Source: Kitagawia praeruptora
Lineage: Eukaryota > Streptophyta > Magnoliopsida > Apiales > Apiaceae
Length of the DNA: 64,000 nt
Direction: 5' to 3'
Assembly: GCA_037693485.1 (NCBI GenBank)
Contig: CM075344.1
Span: forward strand, 71,109,501-71,173,500
Each line of letters opens with the position of its first letter. Position 1 is the stretch's first letter. Below, in pieces: positions 22,005-33,783 of this stretch. The notes below the pieces were generated by a model, which ran no database searches, had not been told where the DNA came from, and saw nothing but the letters and a program-made list of their open reading frames with translations. Position numbers and translations under genes: made by a program.

Positions 22005-24831
22005 TTAAAGAGTAAAAATGAAGCTAGATAGAGATAATTACACTCTATAAGCTCGAGATAGAAAACCAACTTAATACGAAATTAAGAGGGTAAAGAATGA
22101 CTTTGATACTGAATAACCACTAGGTGATGTTTGTTCACAATGTGGATATATTCATGAGGTTACTGCACATTACTCGCATTAATCAAATGGAGTAGCTACA
22201 GGTTGAGTTGCACTCTAATGGAGATGCAAAAGCGATGCTGATCAGTTCAGACTATCACTGAATATGAGGATATTAGTCACGTAGAGACTAATCATTCCTT
22301 AAACAAGATACCTTGAAAGGAAATAATAGAATTTCCTATTAATTCTGGAATGGTTTCGACATTCTTAGAAATATTAAAATGTGGGGGTATCTTGAAGCGA
22401 AAATAATAAAATTTTCTGAGAATTCTAGAATGTAGAGAAACATTCTTAGATATATTTAAAATGTGGGGGTATCTTGAAGATGTCTTGATACCTATCCCTA
22501 TAAAGGTTAAAGGAGTTCCAAAAGTCATTTGTGATATTTTGGATGGATATATAGACAACGATGAAGTCTATCGATATCCTGTGGTCTGCAGATGAATCTA
22601 ATGTATAAGATTCATTATAATGCAATTACAAAATCTAGGAATGCTTCTATGATGAATTAGTAGTTCCTTGTAAATTTGTAATTAAAATTTATCCGAAAAA
22701 ATTTACGAGTTATTGGATGAATGTGAGGTTGAACCTAGATAGAGCAAAAGACTTGGAAAATTTGTTAGTCCAAAAATGTCTGAAATTTTGCTTGATGGTA
22801 AACCTCAAAGCTTGAAAGAAGCTATGAGAATTTTTCTGATAATCCTATGAGAAAAAGGATATCAGTAGAGAAATTGACTAGAATTAAGAAGTCAATAAGT
22901 CAAGATTTCTAACACGTATGTTAGAAAATGGATTGTGACACTTTTCAAATAAATATGATCTCTCTATATCCTTTGTGGGGGAAGGAAAAGGGATGTTAAG
23001 AAATAGAGAGAAGTGATTAATAAATAGAGAGAAGTGATTCTATGTGACAGAATCATATTCAATAACGTGTGGATCTTCTTGCGAGATAGATGCCATTTGG
23101 GCCCAAACGAATTTTCAAGTTTAGAAAATAAATATATGGGTCAAAGAAAAGTAAAAGGCCAGATTGATAATTTAAAGATTATAGTCAAAAGTGAAGACCT
23201 AACTTACTCTATGTTATATTCTTGAGTTACAAGAATATGGTTCATCAAGATGATACTTAAATTATCAGCATTATGAAATTTAGAAGTACATCAATGAACT
23301 TTGGAATAGTCTTTCTTGGTTTCTCTGGTTAAGCAAAGTGTAGAAAGTCTGTATTTTGGTGATTATGTTGATTGAAACAACATAGATACGAAAATTGGCA
23401 TATGCATATGAAATTTGATATTGTTGCGATATGCTATGGTTTCATAACAAACGATATAGTTGCCACTTTGAGGACGCTCAAATTTGGTAACTGAGTGAAT
23501 GAGTATTGCCAGTTTAGGGACACTTAAACTTGGTAATGAGATAAATTGAAATTACTAATTTTTGGGAGGCTAAAAATTGGTAATGTCAATTACGATTTGA
23601 AGTCTTAGCTGATTACTGGTAAAGTAATTACCAAAATGTGACATGCCAATGTTGAGATGTAAAATTGATAGAAAATCAATGAATTGACAAATGTGTATAT
23701 GTTATTTACACATGAGATGTTAAAATTAATGTAATTACAGGTGAGTGATCTGATCATTATGAGAAGTAATGACAAGATGATCATCTCTAGTAATTTGGAT
23801 GAGAAATTATTGTAATTGCACGTGAGTGATCTGATCATTACGAGAAGTAATGACAAGATGATCATCTCTAGCAATTTGGATGAGGCTTAAAGTTTTGATT
23901 TTGGAGATTAAAATCTTAATAACTTAAAAGTCCTATAGGATACATGTCACACGTTAGTGATGTGAATCTTGAAGAGATGAACTTAACTAAATCTAGTATA
24001 TCTAGAATGAATATATATGATGTATCTATCTAAGGATAGATGAACAAGGATCTCTCAAGAATGATTGAAAGTCTATTGTACATTTCAAAATGGTACAAAA
24101 TCAGACATAGGCTACACAGTTGGTAAACTGAGTAGATGCACGAGTCAAATCAAAATTGGTCTCTTGAAAGTGATTGCAGTGAGACTAAGGTGTTTGAAAT
24201 ATACTCGTGAGTTTGGACTGCATTGCAAACGATATCTAATTGTACTATGTGGATATAGTATGGATGTTAGATATTTGACTTTAGGAACTTAAAAGTCATT
24301 AGTGAATTTAGTTCACATTAACGTAAGCAACCATGTCATGGAAATCCTAAATAGACGATTAAACATAGCTCGATTCATGATGGAATACGAGTCTTTTGCA
24401 TAATATATGTGCATATAAGAGGGTGAATTGGTAGTCACTTTGTAAAGGATATTCCTAAATGACAAGAAAATGTGTCTTCAATATGCATATTTTATTTGAA
24501 TAATTTGCAAATTGGGAGATTACAATGTTATGTATGTAATGATATGTCTCGCCTCTATGACGAGGACATAATATCATTAAACAACTACTCTCAACGAGAA
24601 TTATCAGGATTGACTTTGTAAAGTCAAAGGATAATGTTGTGGATCCACTAACCAGATGGTTAAACTTAGATAATCTGGTTAAACCAAGAAAATCTGGTTA
24701 TACTGAGAGATAGTTGTAAAATCATCGAGAGGGATGGGCCTTAAGCCTATTGCTTAACGGCGTCATGGTGGACACCCAACCATTGCTGACTGGAGGTCCC
24801 AAGAACTTGGTTCAATGGGCCAACTAAATTA
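22005..24831 (+). pseudogene. Decayed copia-1 pol region
   Basis: Collinear scraps of a copia polyprotein: a Cys-His cluster (CSQCGYIHEVTAHY, about 22130), DGKPQSLKEAM at about 22795, and the late RT part at 24065-24290 (SDIGYTVGKLSRCTSQ and CLKYTREFGLH, matching copia RPDIAYAVGKLSR and RVLKYL motifs). Near 24590-24750 are the RNase H tail words (RHIC, VKSKDN-like) and SSRGMGLKPIA. Many stops and frameshifts. It continues after the CACTA insertion at 29209-29752 as non-coding tail. Confidence 0.8.
23731..23886 (+). repeat. 81-bp tandem duplication inside copia-1 pol
   Basis: The unit beginning GTAATTACAGGTGAGTGATC starts at 23731 and again at 23812 with about five differences. Confidence 0.9.
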
Positions 24832-25570
24832 CACTACGCCATAGATGGCCTATAGCAACCCCCAAACTGTGTTACCATAGACCCCATTTTGAAGTTACCA
24901 TAGGCCAAAATAGGGCTATGGTAACACTTCAGCTGTGTTAGGTTCTCACCAGTAACTACAGGTATCTAAGGTAACATCAAAACACAGCCTAAGGTAACAT
25001 AGCAAATGTGGTTACTAAAAACCTCTATAGCAACATCTTAAACACTCTATAGTAACATAGTTTGTGTGTTACAACAGATAATACAATTTTGCACAGGTGT
25101 CACATGTGGGTCCCACGGGTTATTTTTCTACCATTTCCTTCCTCTAATATTCATAAAAAAAATGCATAGATACAACAAAAAAATAAAAAACAGCCAAATG
25201 TCAAATCTAAAATAAAACTACAAACTATAAATATCATTAATTTAAATAAAATTTTACAAATCGTACAACCGATTACATTTACTTAAACATTTCAACAAAA
25301 ACTAATCTTTAAAGCATATTAGTTTGCATCAACTGATCCCGGTAGGTAGAATGCCTGAACGGAGAAACATACATTTAAAGATTTTATATAAATCTAATTA
25401 TCCCAAAATTGGAATTATCATTTTCTTCCAGACCTTGCCCGATAGTAATTCTTGATCCTCCCAAATCTGAGACTGTTACCACTTGTCATTGCTAGCAACT
25501 AAATTGTGGTTTTTTAGCCAATGGTGCTAGGTGCTCCAACCAGGCTTCACGCCAACTGTGCAGTACTGTT

Positions 25571-26412
25571 TCATTGCAATTCGTATGACGAAAAGCTGAA
25601 GCCTGTGTCTTTTTCTTGAGCTGATTGCAATTCAAGTTTCTGAAATGGGCTGAAAAAGTATTTCAAATGGAAAACATAACATCATTTACTGGGAGTTTTT
25701 TTATAAGTTTGTGCAAATCAAACGAAGTCGCTGCCAACCTCAAGTGTGTGAATAATTCTACTTTAACAAAACCAGTATCATAAAAGGTGCAAAGTACAGG
25801 TACAGAACGGAAAGCTTAATCACAAACTTAGAGAGGAGACAAATAACCTGCTGTTTGGATCATAATAAAAGCCATTAACTGATCCATCACTACATGAGAA
25901 GCACACATAATAAAAACCAGCTATAGTCAATCCACAGTTAGTTCCAACATTTACAAAGTACTGTTCTTTCCATCTCTGCACATGAAGTAAAAATAGCTTT
26001 TATGAATTTGATTTAATAGGCCCTCTTTGACAATTTATTATATTGAGCTGTTGTAGATTACCATAAATATATATGGGTAATTACTCAAGTTCAATGATTT
26101 CCCACCATCAACCTCCACTTGGTCCTGAAAAGAGCATCCGAAGTTTGAGAGAAAAGTCAGATGGAGTTTATAAATTCTTCTGAGTTCCTGAGTACATACC
26201 AGAAGGGGCGAGAAAGATGGGAACTTGGTCTAGTGTTGTATGTCAACTTCTTTTCTGGAAAATGTCAAAAACCAAATATATGGTAACCAGAAGAAACAGA
26301 AAATTATTCAGCATAACAATCAGTTAATAAATCATACGTTGCTTTCCATTTATTAGTGAAGAAGGTATAGTTCTTGGTATCAACGATCTCTCCCTCCCAG
26401 AATGTGACTACC
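25571..26412 (-). pseudogene. GID4: Captured GID4/Vid24-like exons
   Basis: Five exons: 26412-26338 (FWEGEIVDTKNYTFF), 26254-26200 (FPSFSPLL), 26124-26062 (VEVDGGKSLNLSNYPYIFM), 25975-25848 (RWKEQYFVNVGT, TIAGFYYVCFSCSDGS, GFYYDPNS) and 25649-25571 (PFQKLELQS...SSYELQ, stop). GID4 is the substrate receptor of the GID/CTLH E3 ubiquitin ligase that recognises Pro N-degrons. The second exon has TAG where the family has Trp (HW in the parent), so the copy is broken. The N-terminal part of the protein is missing. Splice sites are intact and introns retained. Confidence 0.88.
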
Positions 26413-26785
26413 TATTATCAAAGACAATCTGTTAATTTACTAATTCAAAATACAGAGGAGATAATTTCACAAGTAAATAAGCATCAATCCTAGTTCTTGC
26501 TCTATATCTAGTGATGATGAATTAGTAATCTATTTACATCTATTTACATAGCACTGTATGTCTAACATAGCAAATGATCAAACTGTTTTACTCTCACAGC
26601 TGTTTTAAGCATAATAAGATAATAAGATGCTAATTACTAGAAATTCAGTGTCAGTTGTACCCTAAAACCAATATGTAATCCTAATTTTCAAACGACCAAT
26701 GCATTCCTAAATTTCAAATGACCAGGATGGAAAATGCATTCTAAATTTGGAAAGGAAGGAAAACCAGGTAGGGGCAAACATTTAC

Positions 26786-27187
26786 CTTAGGCATTTTCCA
26801 TACATTTTTTCTACCGCTTAGTGCCTCCACCTTAGGAATCCTGATGTCCCTGGATTTCAAGTACTTTAGTTGTTCTTTTACGCCTCTATTCTTTTCCAAT
26901 CCAGCATGCATAGCTATTAATTTGCACCGTTTGATCCCTTCTTCAGTATTTATGTAAACATTATCCTGGGGAATAAAAAGGAAAGAAAATGAGGCCGTCT
27001 AAATTACTGATCAAGTGCAGAGCAAACTGTACTACCCACAATTTGGATAAAGAAGAGAACCATGTCCAAATCATGTTAGCCAATAATTTTATCAAAATAG
27101 AAAGCATAAAGCTAACCTCTTTATGGACCCAAACCATATCAGCAAGAAACTTCTTGTGTTCAGTAGGAACTGCCTTGATCAAATCTG
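26786..27187 (-). pseudogene. Captured metallophosphoesterase-like exons
   Basis: Exons 27187-27118 (HKKFLADMVWVHKE) and 26965-26786 (60 codons, EEGIKRCKLIAMHAGLEKN, RIPKVEALSGRKNVW) have clean acceptor and donor sites. The LIAMHAGLE segment looks like the His-containing motif of PPP/calcineurin-type phosphoesterases, and the pair resembles a plant calcineurin-like metallophosphoesterase family. The active-site N-terminal part is not present. It lies directly upstream of the GID4 exons on the same strand. Family assignment is moderate. Confidence 0.55.
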
Positions 27188-27753
27188 TACACAACTATCC
27201 TACTTTTAAACACAAATCAAAAACATATAAACTCAAACAACAATCTTTATGAACGTAAATCCATGCGCACTTGCTTAACCAAAGTAAATCAATAAGCTTA
27301 CACGATAACTCACAGTTCCAAACAGACCTGAAAATGATGAAACCTATAGGGTCTCGAATTAACACAGTAGCACTCCTTATCAATTACATTTGTTATATAA
27401 CTATTAAAGTAGACAGATACACATACAGAAATGAGCGCGTGCGCACACACAAAGTTCAGTTTAAAATGTAATATAGATTAAGTATACACATGTTGAGAGT
27501 CCCTTATCTCTTATCATTTGAGGACGCCATACTGAATACACCAGATTCTAGAAAAACAAAATATTATAAACTAACTCAAAATATAATTAACATCATCAAA
27601 TATATTATGACTTTGAATACATACATGTAAACTTGTGCTGGGAAGTGCATGTACTACAAGGCTAGAGGGGTACACATACAATTCATAAAAGAAAATATGT
27701 CTTATGTTACGCAGAGTATGAAAAGTGTACAGTGGCAAACAGAAGACAAGTAC

Positions 27754-27966
27754 CTCTAGTTGCCTGAGTGTGTCAAGCAGCATAATATGCTTAAGTTGAA
27801 GATCCTTTAACTGCTTTTGTAGCACGGATACTTCATTGAGCATAATAGACTCGCAATCTTTCACCTCCCAACAGCAAAGGAAAGCTTCGAAATCATCCTC
27901 CAACACATCTGCATTCACACTAACACCACTCTCTTTCTCCTTCACTTTCTCATAATTACCATTGGT
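27754..27966 (-). pseudogene. Captured exon, unknown host gene
   Basis: An open frame with VLEDDFEAFLCCWEVKD, then a heptad-like helix (LNEVSVLQKQLKDLQLKH), ends at donor GAG|GTACTT (27754). No good ATG exists at its start. It would be the most upstream exon of the CACTA-2 chimera. A (GA)n tract at 28239-28270 lies in the presumed leader. Parent gene not recognised. Confidence 0.45.
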
Positions 27967-28419
27967 TCTCCCATTTCACACAGTAATTACACACACAAAA
28001 CTCAATTAGGATCTACAATTTTCCATTTAACATAAATTCAACTAAAAAACACAAATCTAAACCCTAAAAATCAATAAATACATTAATATCACATAATATA
28101 CATATCGAAATCGAATCGAAAGTGTACCTCAGAAATTGAGCAATTTCATACACTATAGGCAGATTATAATGAATAATTACCTAATCAATCCTCAGATTCG
28201 CTTGTGTGTATCGCTGCGTGAAAAGGAGGGGCATATATGTATAGAGAGAGAGAGAGAGAGAAAGAGAGAGATTACAGCTTATTTGCAAATAAAGATTGAA
28301 CCCGGTGAACATAATTGAATCCTTCAAACCGGTGAATTAAACCCTAATGGACCTTCAAGATAAGAGACTGAGGGGAGAAACCGGACGAGAGAGACAGTGA
28401 GTGAATGAGAGAGAGAGAA

Positions 28420-29020
28420 TGAAGCCCCAATTTGTTCAGCCCCAATTTGTTTTACCTCCCTCACTTATTTGATATTTCATTTGCCCGCTTCGCTTATTTC
28501 ATTTGCGCTTCAGTAATTCACAACTACACGTGACACTCTTTTTTATTTCAAATTTTTATTTAAAAAATATTAAAAATTTATATTAATTTGTTGATATTAA
28601 TTATAACAAAAAAAATGATTATTTTAGTTAAATTATAATAATCCATAATTATTCCAAGCCGTAATTTTCTATAATAATTTTTTTTAATGCTTTTAATCCA
28701 AATTTATTAGTTTTCATATATTACTTTATTTTAACACCTATTTATTTTGAATTTGTTGAAAAAATTTTAGTTTTTAAAAAATATTAATAATCGGTTTATT
28801 GATAATAATTTGGGTATTACTTTATTTTAAAACCTTTTTATGTGAAATTTATAAACATAATTTAATATTTATGAAAAATCAATAATTTAATTATTTGATG
28901 GAATATTACGTTTTAAAAGGATTATTTTAATGATTTTGTTAAAATTAATTATTTTTAAAGTCAAATAATTATTAAATCATTAATTTTAAATAAAATAAAA
29001 AATTTGTTAATGAATACTCT
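28420..29020. other. AT-rich non-coding part of CACTA-2
   Basis: Very AT-rich and without reading frames or recognisable features, between the presumed leader of the captured exons and the right subterminal repeats. Confidence 0.6.
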
Positions 29021-29752
29021 ATGGTAACACACCTTATGGTGTTACCCATTGTTAACACATTTATAACTAAAGTAACATACTTTTGTGCCTATGGTAACAC
29101 CACAATCAAAAGGTTGCGATAGGTCAAAATTTTCATAGCTATGGTAACACCCGTAGTGGTAACACCCATGCCAAAAGGTTGCGATAGGCCATCTATGGCG
29201 TAGTGTTATGATGACCAAATCACTGTGGGGGTAACCCCTGGCCTGTTCCTATGATGAGAAACAGTGAGACCCGTAAGGTACGAGGGTAAGCTTTCGAGCT
29301 TTTAATGATCTTTCGGTGAATACATGGAGTTCAAGGTTAGAACGCATGGAATTCAGTTGAGTAAACGCGGGTTACTCTTTAAGTATAAAGATCACCTATG
29401 TGGGAGAGAAGTGGGGCCGCTTCAAAGGAGAATTGCGAGGCACAATTCTTTAGAAACTCCTGCAGAACCAGGACGATGTTCCATGGCCAAAAGGGACATA
29501 ATCATGAGAGCTGAACGAATCAGAAAGGATATAGTGATAAGTATATCATCGCTTACACAAACGGTCGAACAGTTCAAAGAGCAAACCTCCACTGTCTACC
29601 AGTAAGGTCGGTATGCTTGCTCAAGCGAAGGTTCAAGGAGCAAACCTCTACCTATCGTATGCTATATTTGATCGAAGAATCTATCACCAAATCAAATTAT
29701 GTGTCTGTCTGGTGTGTGCTACTATGATATCAATCTTATCCATGTGGGGGAT

Positions 29753-30345
29753 TGTTGGAATATGGATTCGATTATAATTTGAAATCATTGATTCGGTAAA
29801 ATCAATTTCGTTTTTACTACGGATTTTTTGCCACCTCCTTAACATAATTAATTAACAAGGTTAATTAATTAAGGAAATTGCCACCGATTTAATTGATTAG
29901 CGCGGCTAATTAATTAAGGCAATTGTGTTAAGAAAATTGCCACCTATTTAATTGATTATCGCGGCTAATTAATTAAGGCAATTGTGTAGCGCACAAGTTT
30001 TCCTATCCTATAAATACTCATATAGAGCCTTAGGATTATTCATTTGAAAACACATATCCTCCTCTCATATACAGTCTCTCCTCTTCCTCTGGTGATAGTT
30101 CTTGCTCGTCTCAATCTCGCTGAAAGTGACGCTTCCTGTAGCCTCACTGCAATCCGTTTTTATCCTGGGAGGCGTTTCGCTCGTACATACGGTGAGGGCA
30201 AATACGCTTTAAGGAGATAGTCATGCACTGGACTCGGGTTTTTCGTTCATTGTCTCCTCTTTTGTCTGTTTTAATTATACACATAACTGTTACTCACACA
30301 CGCACAAATATTATACTATTTGTATTTATCGCAGATTGTCTAACA
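29753..30345 (+). repeat. 3' LTR of copia-1
   Basis: 593 bp. It aligns end to end with the 5' LTR but has a different arrangement of the internal AT-rich repeat units, which explains the 15-bp length difference. Confidence 0.92.
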
Positions 30346-30350
30346 GAAGT

Positions 30351-30835
30351 TGGGTCCCACTGAACTTAAAACCGACCGATGTGGTCGGTTTTAATTGTTA
30401 TAATTAAGACCGCTTTATTTGGTCGGTAAGAGCATCTCCAAGGGTATAAAACCCTTAGCTAAATTATCCATATATGCGGCATCTAGATGGCATCTAGTGC
30501 CACTATTTAGATAATATATAAAAGTTTGAGCACTCCAACCATCAAATCTTTAGCAAAAAATTATAGATAACCATTTTTGATTGGCTATATTTGTTGAACC
30601 AATGAACCCCTTATCTATAATTTTACATAATCATAGTTATAGATAATACCATTGGAGTGCACATCCTCACCCTTAGCAAAAATTTTAGATAGCCAATCAA
30701 TATATATAGCCAACCATTTTGCATAATACCCTTGAGATGCTCTAAGGACGGTCGGTTTTATCATGTTATTTCCGACCGAAATCGACGGTCGGTTTTAAAC
30801 TGGTAGTAACGATAGTGTTTTTCTAAGTGATAGTG
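30351..30835. mobile_element. Right-end fragment of another CACTA-like element
   Basis: GGTCGGTTTT/AAAACCGACC motifs recur at 30372-30400 and 30750-30800. The stretch ends in GATAGTG near 30835, whose complement CACTATCACTTAG is CACTA-like. The left end was not found upstream of copia-1, so this is a fragment. A Harbinger-type MITE is inserted in it. Confidence 0.5.
30430..30742. mobile_element. Tourist/Harbinger-type MITE
   Basis: 313 bp with TIRs GAGCATCTCCAAGGGTAT (left) and the complement of ATACCCTTGAGATGCTC (right). The target duplication is TAA (30427-30429, 30743-30745), the TWA type of PIF/Harbinger elements. No coding capacity. Confidence 0.85.
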
Positions 30836-31009
30836 GCCTTAATCTTGTTAGTGAATATATTAAAATTTATACTTACCAAGTTACGGTTCAACAGCAATTT
30901 CTCTAAATTAATAGCCGGATCTGATCTCCGGTTCAGGGTTGGCCCTGAGGGCAAGCAATACAAGCCATGGCATGGGGCATCCAACACTTAGGGGGCAATT
31001 TTTTTTTAA

Positions 31010-31403
31010 AAAAAAATTAGAGAGTAGTTTGAAGACCTCTTGCATGAATCTTAAAGAATTTTTAAAGCATGATTTTGTTTCTGATATTGATGGAAATGTC
31101 ATGTTTCTTAAGTTAAGAAATATAAAAGAATGCTTACCTATAGAAGTGAAAGGTTGATATCTGACTACTACAATTGCTTACAGAATATTGTTAACTATTC
31201 CGGTTACAGTAGCTTCTGCAGAACGGAGTTTTTCAAAGTTAAAATTGATTAAGTCGTATCTCCACTCTAGGATGTCATAAGAACGATTGAATTGTTTGGC
31301 TATGTTATCCATCGAGAGGGATGTGCTTGCAAATTCTAATTTCGAAGGCTTGGTTGATGATTTTGCTAGCAAAAATGTGAGAAGAATAATTTTTAAGTCA
31401 TGA
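31010..31403 (+). pseudogene. hAT transposase C-terminal fragment
   Basis: In one frame: ESSLKTSCMNLKEFL, a TGA at 31155, then TTTIAYRILLTIPVTVASAE, RSFSKLKLIKSYL, a TAA at 31278, and ERLNCLAMLSIERD. The VASAERSFSKLK segment is the hallmark of the hAT dimerisation domain found in ZMYM1/TTF-type plant transposases. The zinc finger and catalytic core are missing. Confidence 0.88.
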
Positions 31404-31455
31404 ATTATCATTTTTTTGTTGATAGTTGCTAAAATGAGATGGCTTATTTTATTAT

Positions 31456-31649
31456 GGAAAATGTTAACCACAGCCCTTAGGGCTATGGTTAAGGTGTTAT
31501 GTGCTAGTTTTTAATTGGCTTAAGGTTGTGCCCCACTTGCAAAAAAGTATGTGCCCCCATGCATTCACATAAATCATCCAATAAAAATCCACCACATGGC
31601 AAAAAATAATCCTTAAACATAGCCCTAAGGGCTGTTGTTAACAGGACCC
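31456..31649. mobile_element. Mutator-like MITE inside the hAT element
   Basis: 194 bp with TIRs of about 30 bp (GTTAACCACAGCCCTTAGGG left, GTTAACAACAGCCCTAAGGG right complement) and a perfect 9-bp duplication TTTTATTAT (31447-31455, 31650-31658). Confidence 0.9.
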
Positions 31650-31723
31650 TTTTATTATAGGGGCAAAAAAATTTTAAGGTCGCATAGGGCATCTTACAAC
31701 TCAGGGCCGTCCCTGCTCCGGTT

Positions 31724-32195
31724 CATGCACCAGCGCCACTATTACCCTAACATTTTATGTTCTGTTTATTGTGATCTAATTAGCTGTAAGATTCTCTACT
31801 TAATTTAAGTCTTAATTTAAGTAATTAGCCGAATGAAAATTAAGAAGAGAGTGGGCGCCAACTTTTTACTTCAGCTTTTGTTATAACAAGAGGGGGTTTT
31901 AGTGCTTTAAGTAAATTGGTGTGTTCTTTAATTAGTGGATCAAGATCTTTATTTCAATTATCATAATGTTGTTAGTATAAAGTTAAACACATGAAAGATT
32001 ATAACATGATTGATTTAACGTTCGAGATCACCCACCACTCTGAAAAGCTGGCATATGTTTTGTCTTGATTTGTAGTCTGACCTACTTTCAATTTTTATGA
32101 TAGAAATGGTATATTTAAAAGGTTAAGATTAGACATCTTTGTCCGTCCGTCACTGAGTCTATCGATCACATATACAAAGGTGTGTAGTAATAATA
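31724..32195. other. Intergenic, nothing recognised
   Basis: AT-rich sequence with no gene, repeat or element that could be supported. Confidence 0.6.
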
Positions 32196-32468
32196 CTCCC
32201 TCAGTTCCTAGTTCGTAGTTCTTTATTTCTTTTTCTGCTAATTATTATTATGCTTGCCAATGTATATTTTTAATTGTTAATATCTTAAATTTTCTTTTAG
32301 TACTAAATATAAAAACTTCACTGTGTTAAAGTACTCACAAATACGAATCAAACAAAATCACTCATGATTATATTTTATCTTATAAATTATACGTAAATTA
32401 GTAGTCAATCGCTTATAATGAATAGTGCAAAAAGTCAAAACAGGAAAAGAATAAGTTGACGGAGGGAG
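32196..32468. mobile_element. Stowaway MITE
   Basis: 273 bp, left end CTCCCTCAGTTCC, right end GGAGGGAG, TA duplication. The interior (TTGCCAATGTATA..., TAAATATAAAAACTTCACTG) is shared with the copies at 34029 and 46725. Confidence 0.88.
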
Positions 32469-32481
32469 TAGTTCTGTAATA

Positions 32482-32730
32482 CTACCTCTATCTCATCCAT
32501 TTCTTAACATAAAAAATTGCGTATTTGACACGCATTTTAAGGTGTATTTTAAGGATAGTTTTATAACTTATTTTTAATATTTTTTTTTATATATAAAAAT
32601 AGGATTGTTCAATTTGTATACAAAAAAGAAGATATCAAAAATAAGTTATAGAACTATCCTTAAAATGCACCTTAAAATTCGTGCCGGAAACTGATCCGTA
32701 AATGTTAATAATTCAATGGGAAGGAGGGAG
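32482..32730. mobile_element. Stowaway-like MITE
   Basis: 249 bp from CTACCTCTATCTCATCC to AAGGAGGGAG, TA at both ends. The interior is an extended inverted repeat (GGATAGTTTTATAACTTATT and its complement). Confidence 0.8.
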
Positions 32731-32732
32731 TA

Positions 32733-33783
32733 CCAGTCTACTACATGTCTAGAAAAAAAAGTAAGAGATGTTGAATATAAAAAAGATGTAAATCGTTTTA
32801 TAAATACACATGTAATCGTTTTATAAAAACATATATATATGTACACCTATTAACCGGAAATCCTCATAATTAATAGCATCTTATAAAAGAGATAAGAAGC
32901 TTAATTCTATAGGTTTTGGCTTGCATTTCTCCTTAAATTCATTTCTTAATTTTTCGTCATTTCATTTTCTACCTCAGTATAGTAGAGAATCTCTAGCTAA
33001 CTTTGTAACTAGCTTCACTATCAAGCTTTAATTTATTAAGTCGTCATTTCCTAGACCTCCCATATGCACGTTCTTTTCTAGTTGCCTTCTTTTGGACTGA
33101 TCATGGGTGTAATCAGGGAGGGGGGTCATCAGCCCACCCAAACCTCCGGTAACCTCTTTTAAATATGACATCAAAATGGAAATGTTCAGCAATATAAGAT
33201 ATCCTTGTGGTTTGAAAATAATGTAGAAGTGTTAAAAATTAAGAAAAATGTAATGGAACCAAAAAATTGTTCCCAAAAAACTTCAAAAAATGTCACACAT
33301 TTTATTACAATTGGTTGATAAAATAATTATTGAGATAGATTACACATGCATTCATATGAATTTATTAATTGAAATTACTTATTTTATGATTTTATCGACT
33401 CAAGATTGCTTGATATCTTTTTGAAGACCTTTTTCTAGTTCCATAACATTACTCAAAAAATAATATTATAAAACATAAGTTTAGCGATGACATAATTAAT
33501 AAATGTAAATTTTTGAATAATTTTAAAAAACAAACAGAAGATATGCATGAGAGCGTGGTTTATGAAAATAGCATAAAATTTAATTATGTACATGCATAGA
33601 CTAAATTCTGATCAATCAAATTATTTATCTTAAACAGAGGCACGTGAGATTTAAGGTTCTGAGGCAGTGTTCACCAAATGCCCTTAGATTTGACTTATTG
33701 ATTGTTATATCAATGAACTGCAGTATTATCATTAACACATTTATTGATATAATGCAGTAAGGGCCTATGCCGCTACTTAGCTA
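32733..33783. other. Intergenic, nothing recognised
   Basis: No credible gene. One segment near 33120-33230 (GTCATCAGCCCACCC...) has a base composition unlike its surroundings and may be an old transposon scrap, but it cannot be assigned. Confidence 0.5.

Larger units (their letters stand above)
24832..29205. mobile_element. CACTA transposon carrying captured host exons (CACTA-2)
   Basis: The ends are CACTACGCCATAGATGGCC at 24832 and its complement ending at 29205, with target duplication TTA (24829-24831 and 29206-29208). Subterminal regions repeat GGTAACAC/GTGTTACC and GCAACC-type motifs. No transposase was found. The interior has host exons on the minus strand with introns kept. Its ends resemble those of CACTA-1 (CACTACRCCATAG, then GCAAC words), so the two belong to related families. 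It sits in the copia-1 pol tail and is therefore younger than copia-1. Confidence 0.93.
12140..30345 (+). mobile_element. Ty1-copia retrotransposon with nested insertions (copia-1)
   Basis: LTRs at 12140-12717 and 29753-30345 start TGTTGGAATATGG and end TGTCTAACA. The target duplication GAAGT is at 12135-12139 and 30346-30350. The polypurine tract GTGGGGGA lies just before the 3' LTR. The interior order is gag remnant (12.8-13.7 kb), gypsy insertion (14.47-22.0 kb), decayed pol (22.0-24.8 kb), CACTA insertion (24.8-29.2 kb) and tail. The LTRs differ by roughly 3 percent by eye plus indels, so this is an old, defective copy. Without the nested elements it would be about 6.3 kb. Confidence 0.93.
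30934..31715 (+). mobile_element. hAT element remnant
   Basis: 782 bp with 16-bp ends CAGGGTTGGCCCTGAG and complement CAGGGACGGCCCTGAG, and a perfect 8-bp duplication CTCCGGTT (30926-30933, 31716-31723). It still carries a piece of transposase and a later MITE insertion. Confidence 0.93.

Noticed and set aside
23605..23874. 89-codon minus-strand repetitive protein
   Set aside because: Antisense translation of the 81-bp tandem duplication within decayed copia-1 pol.
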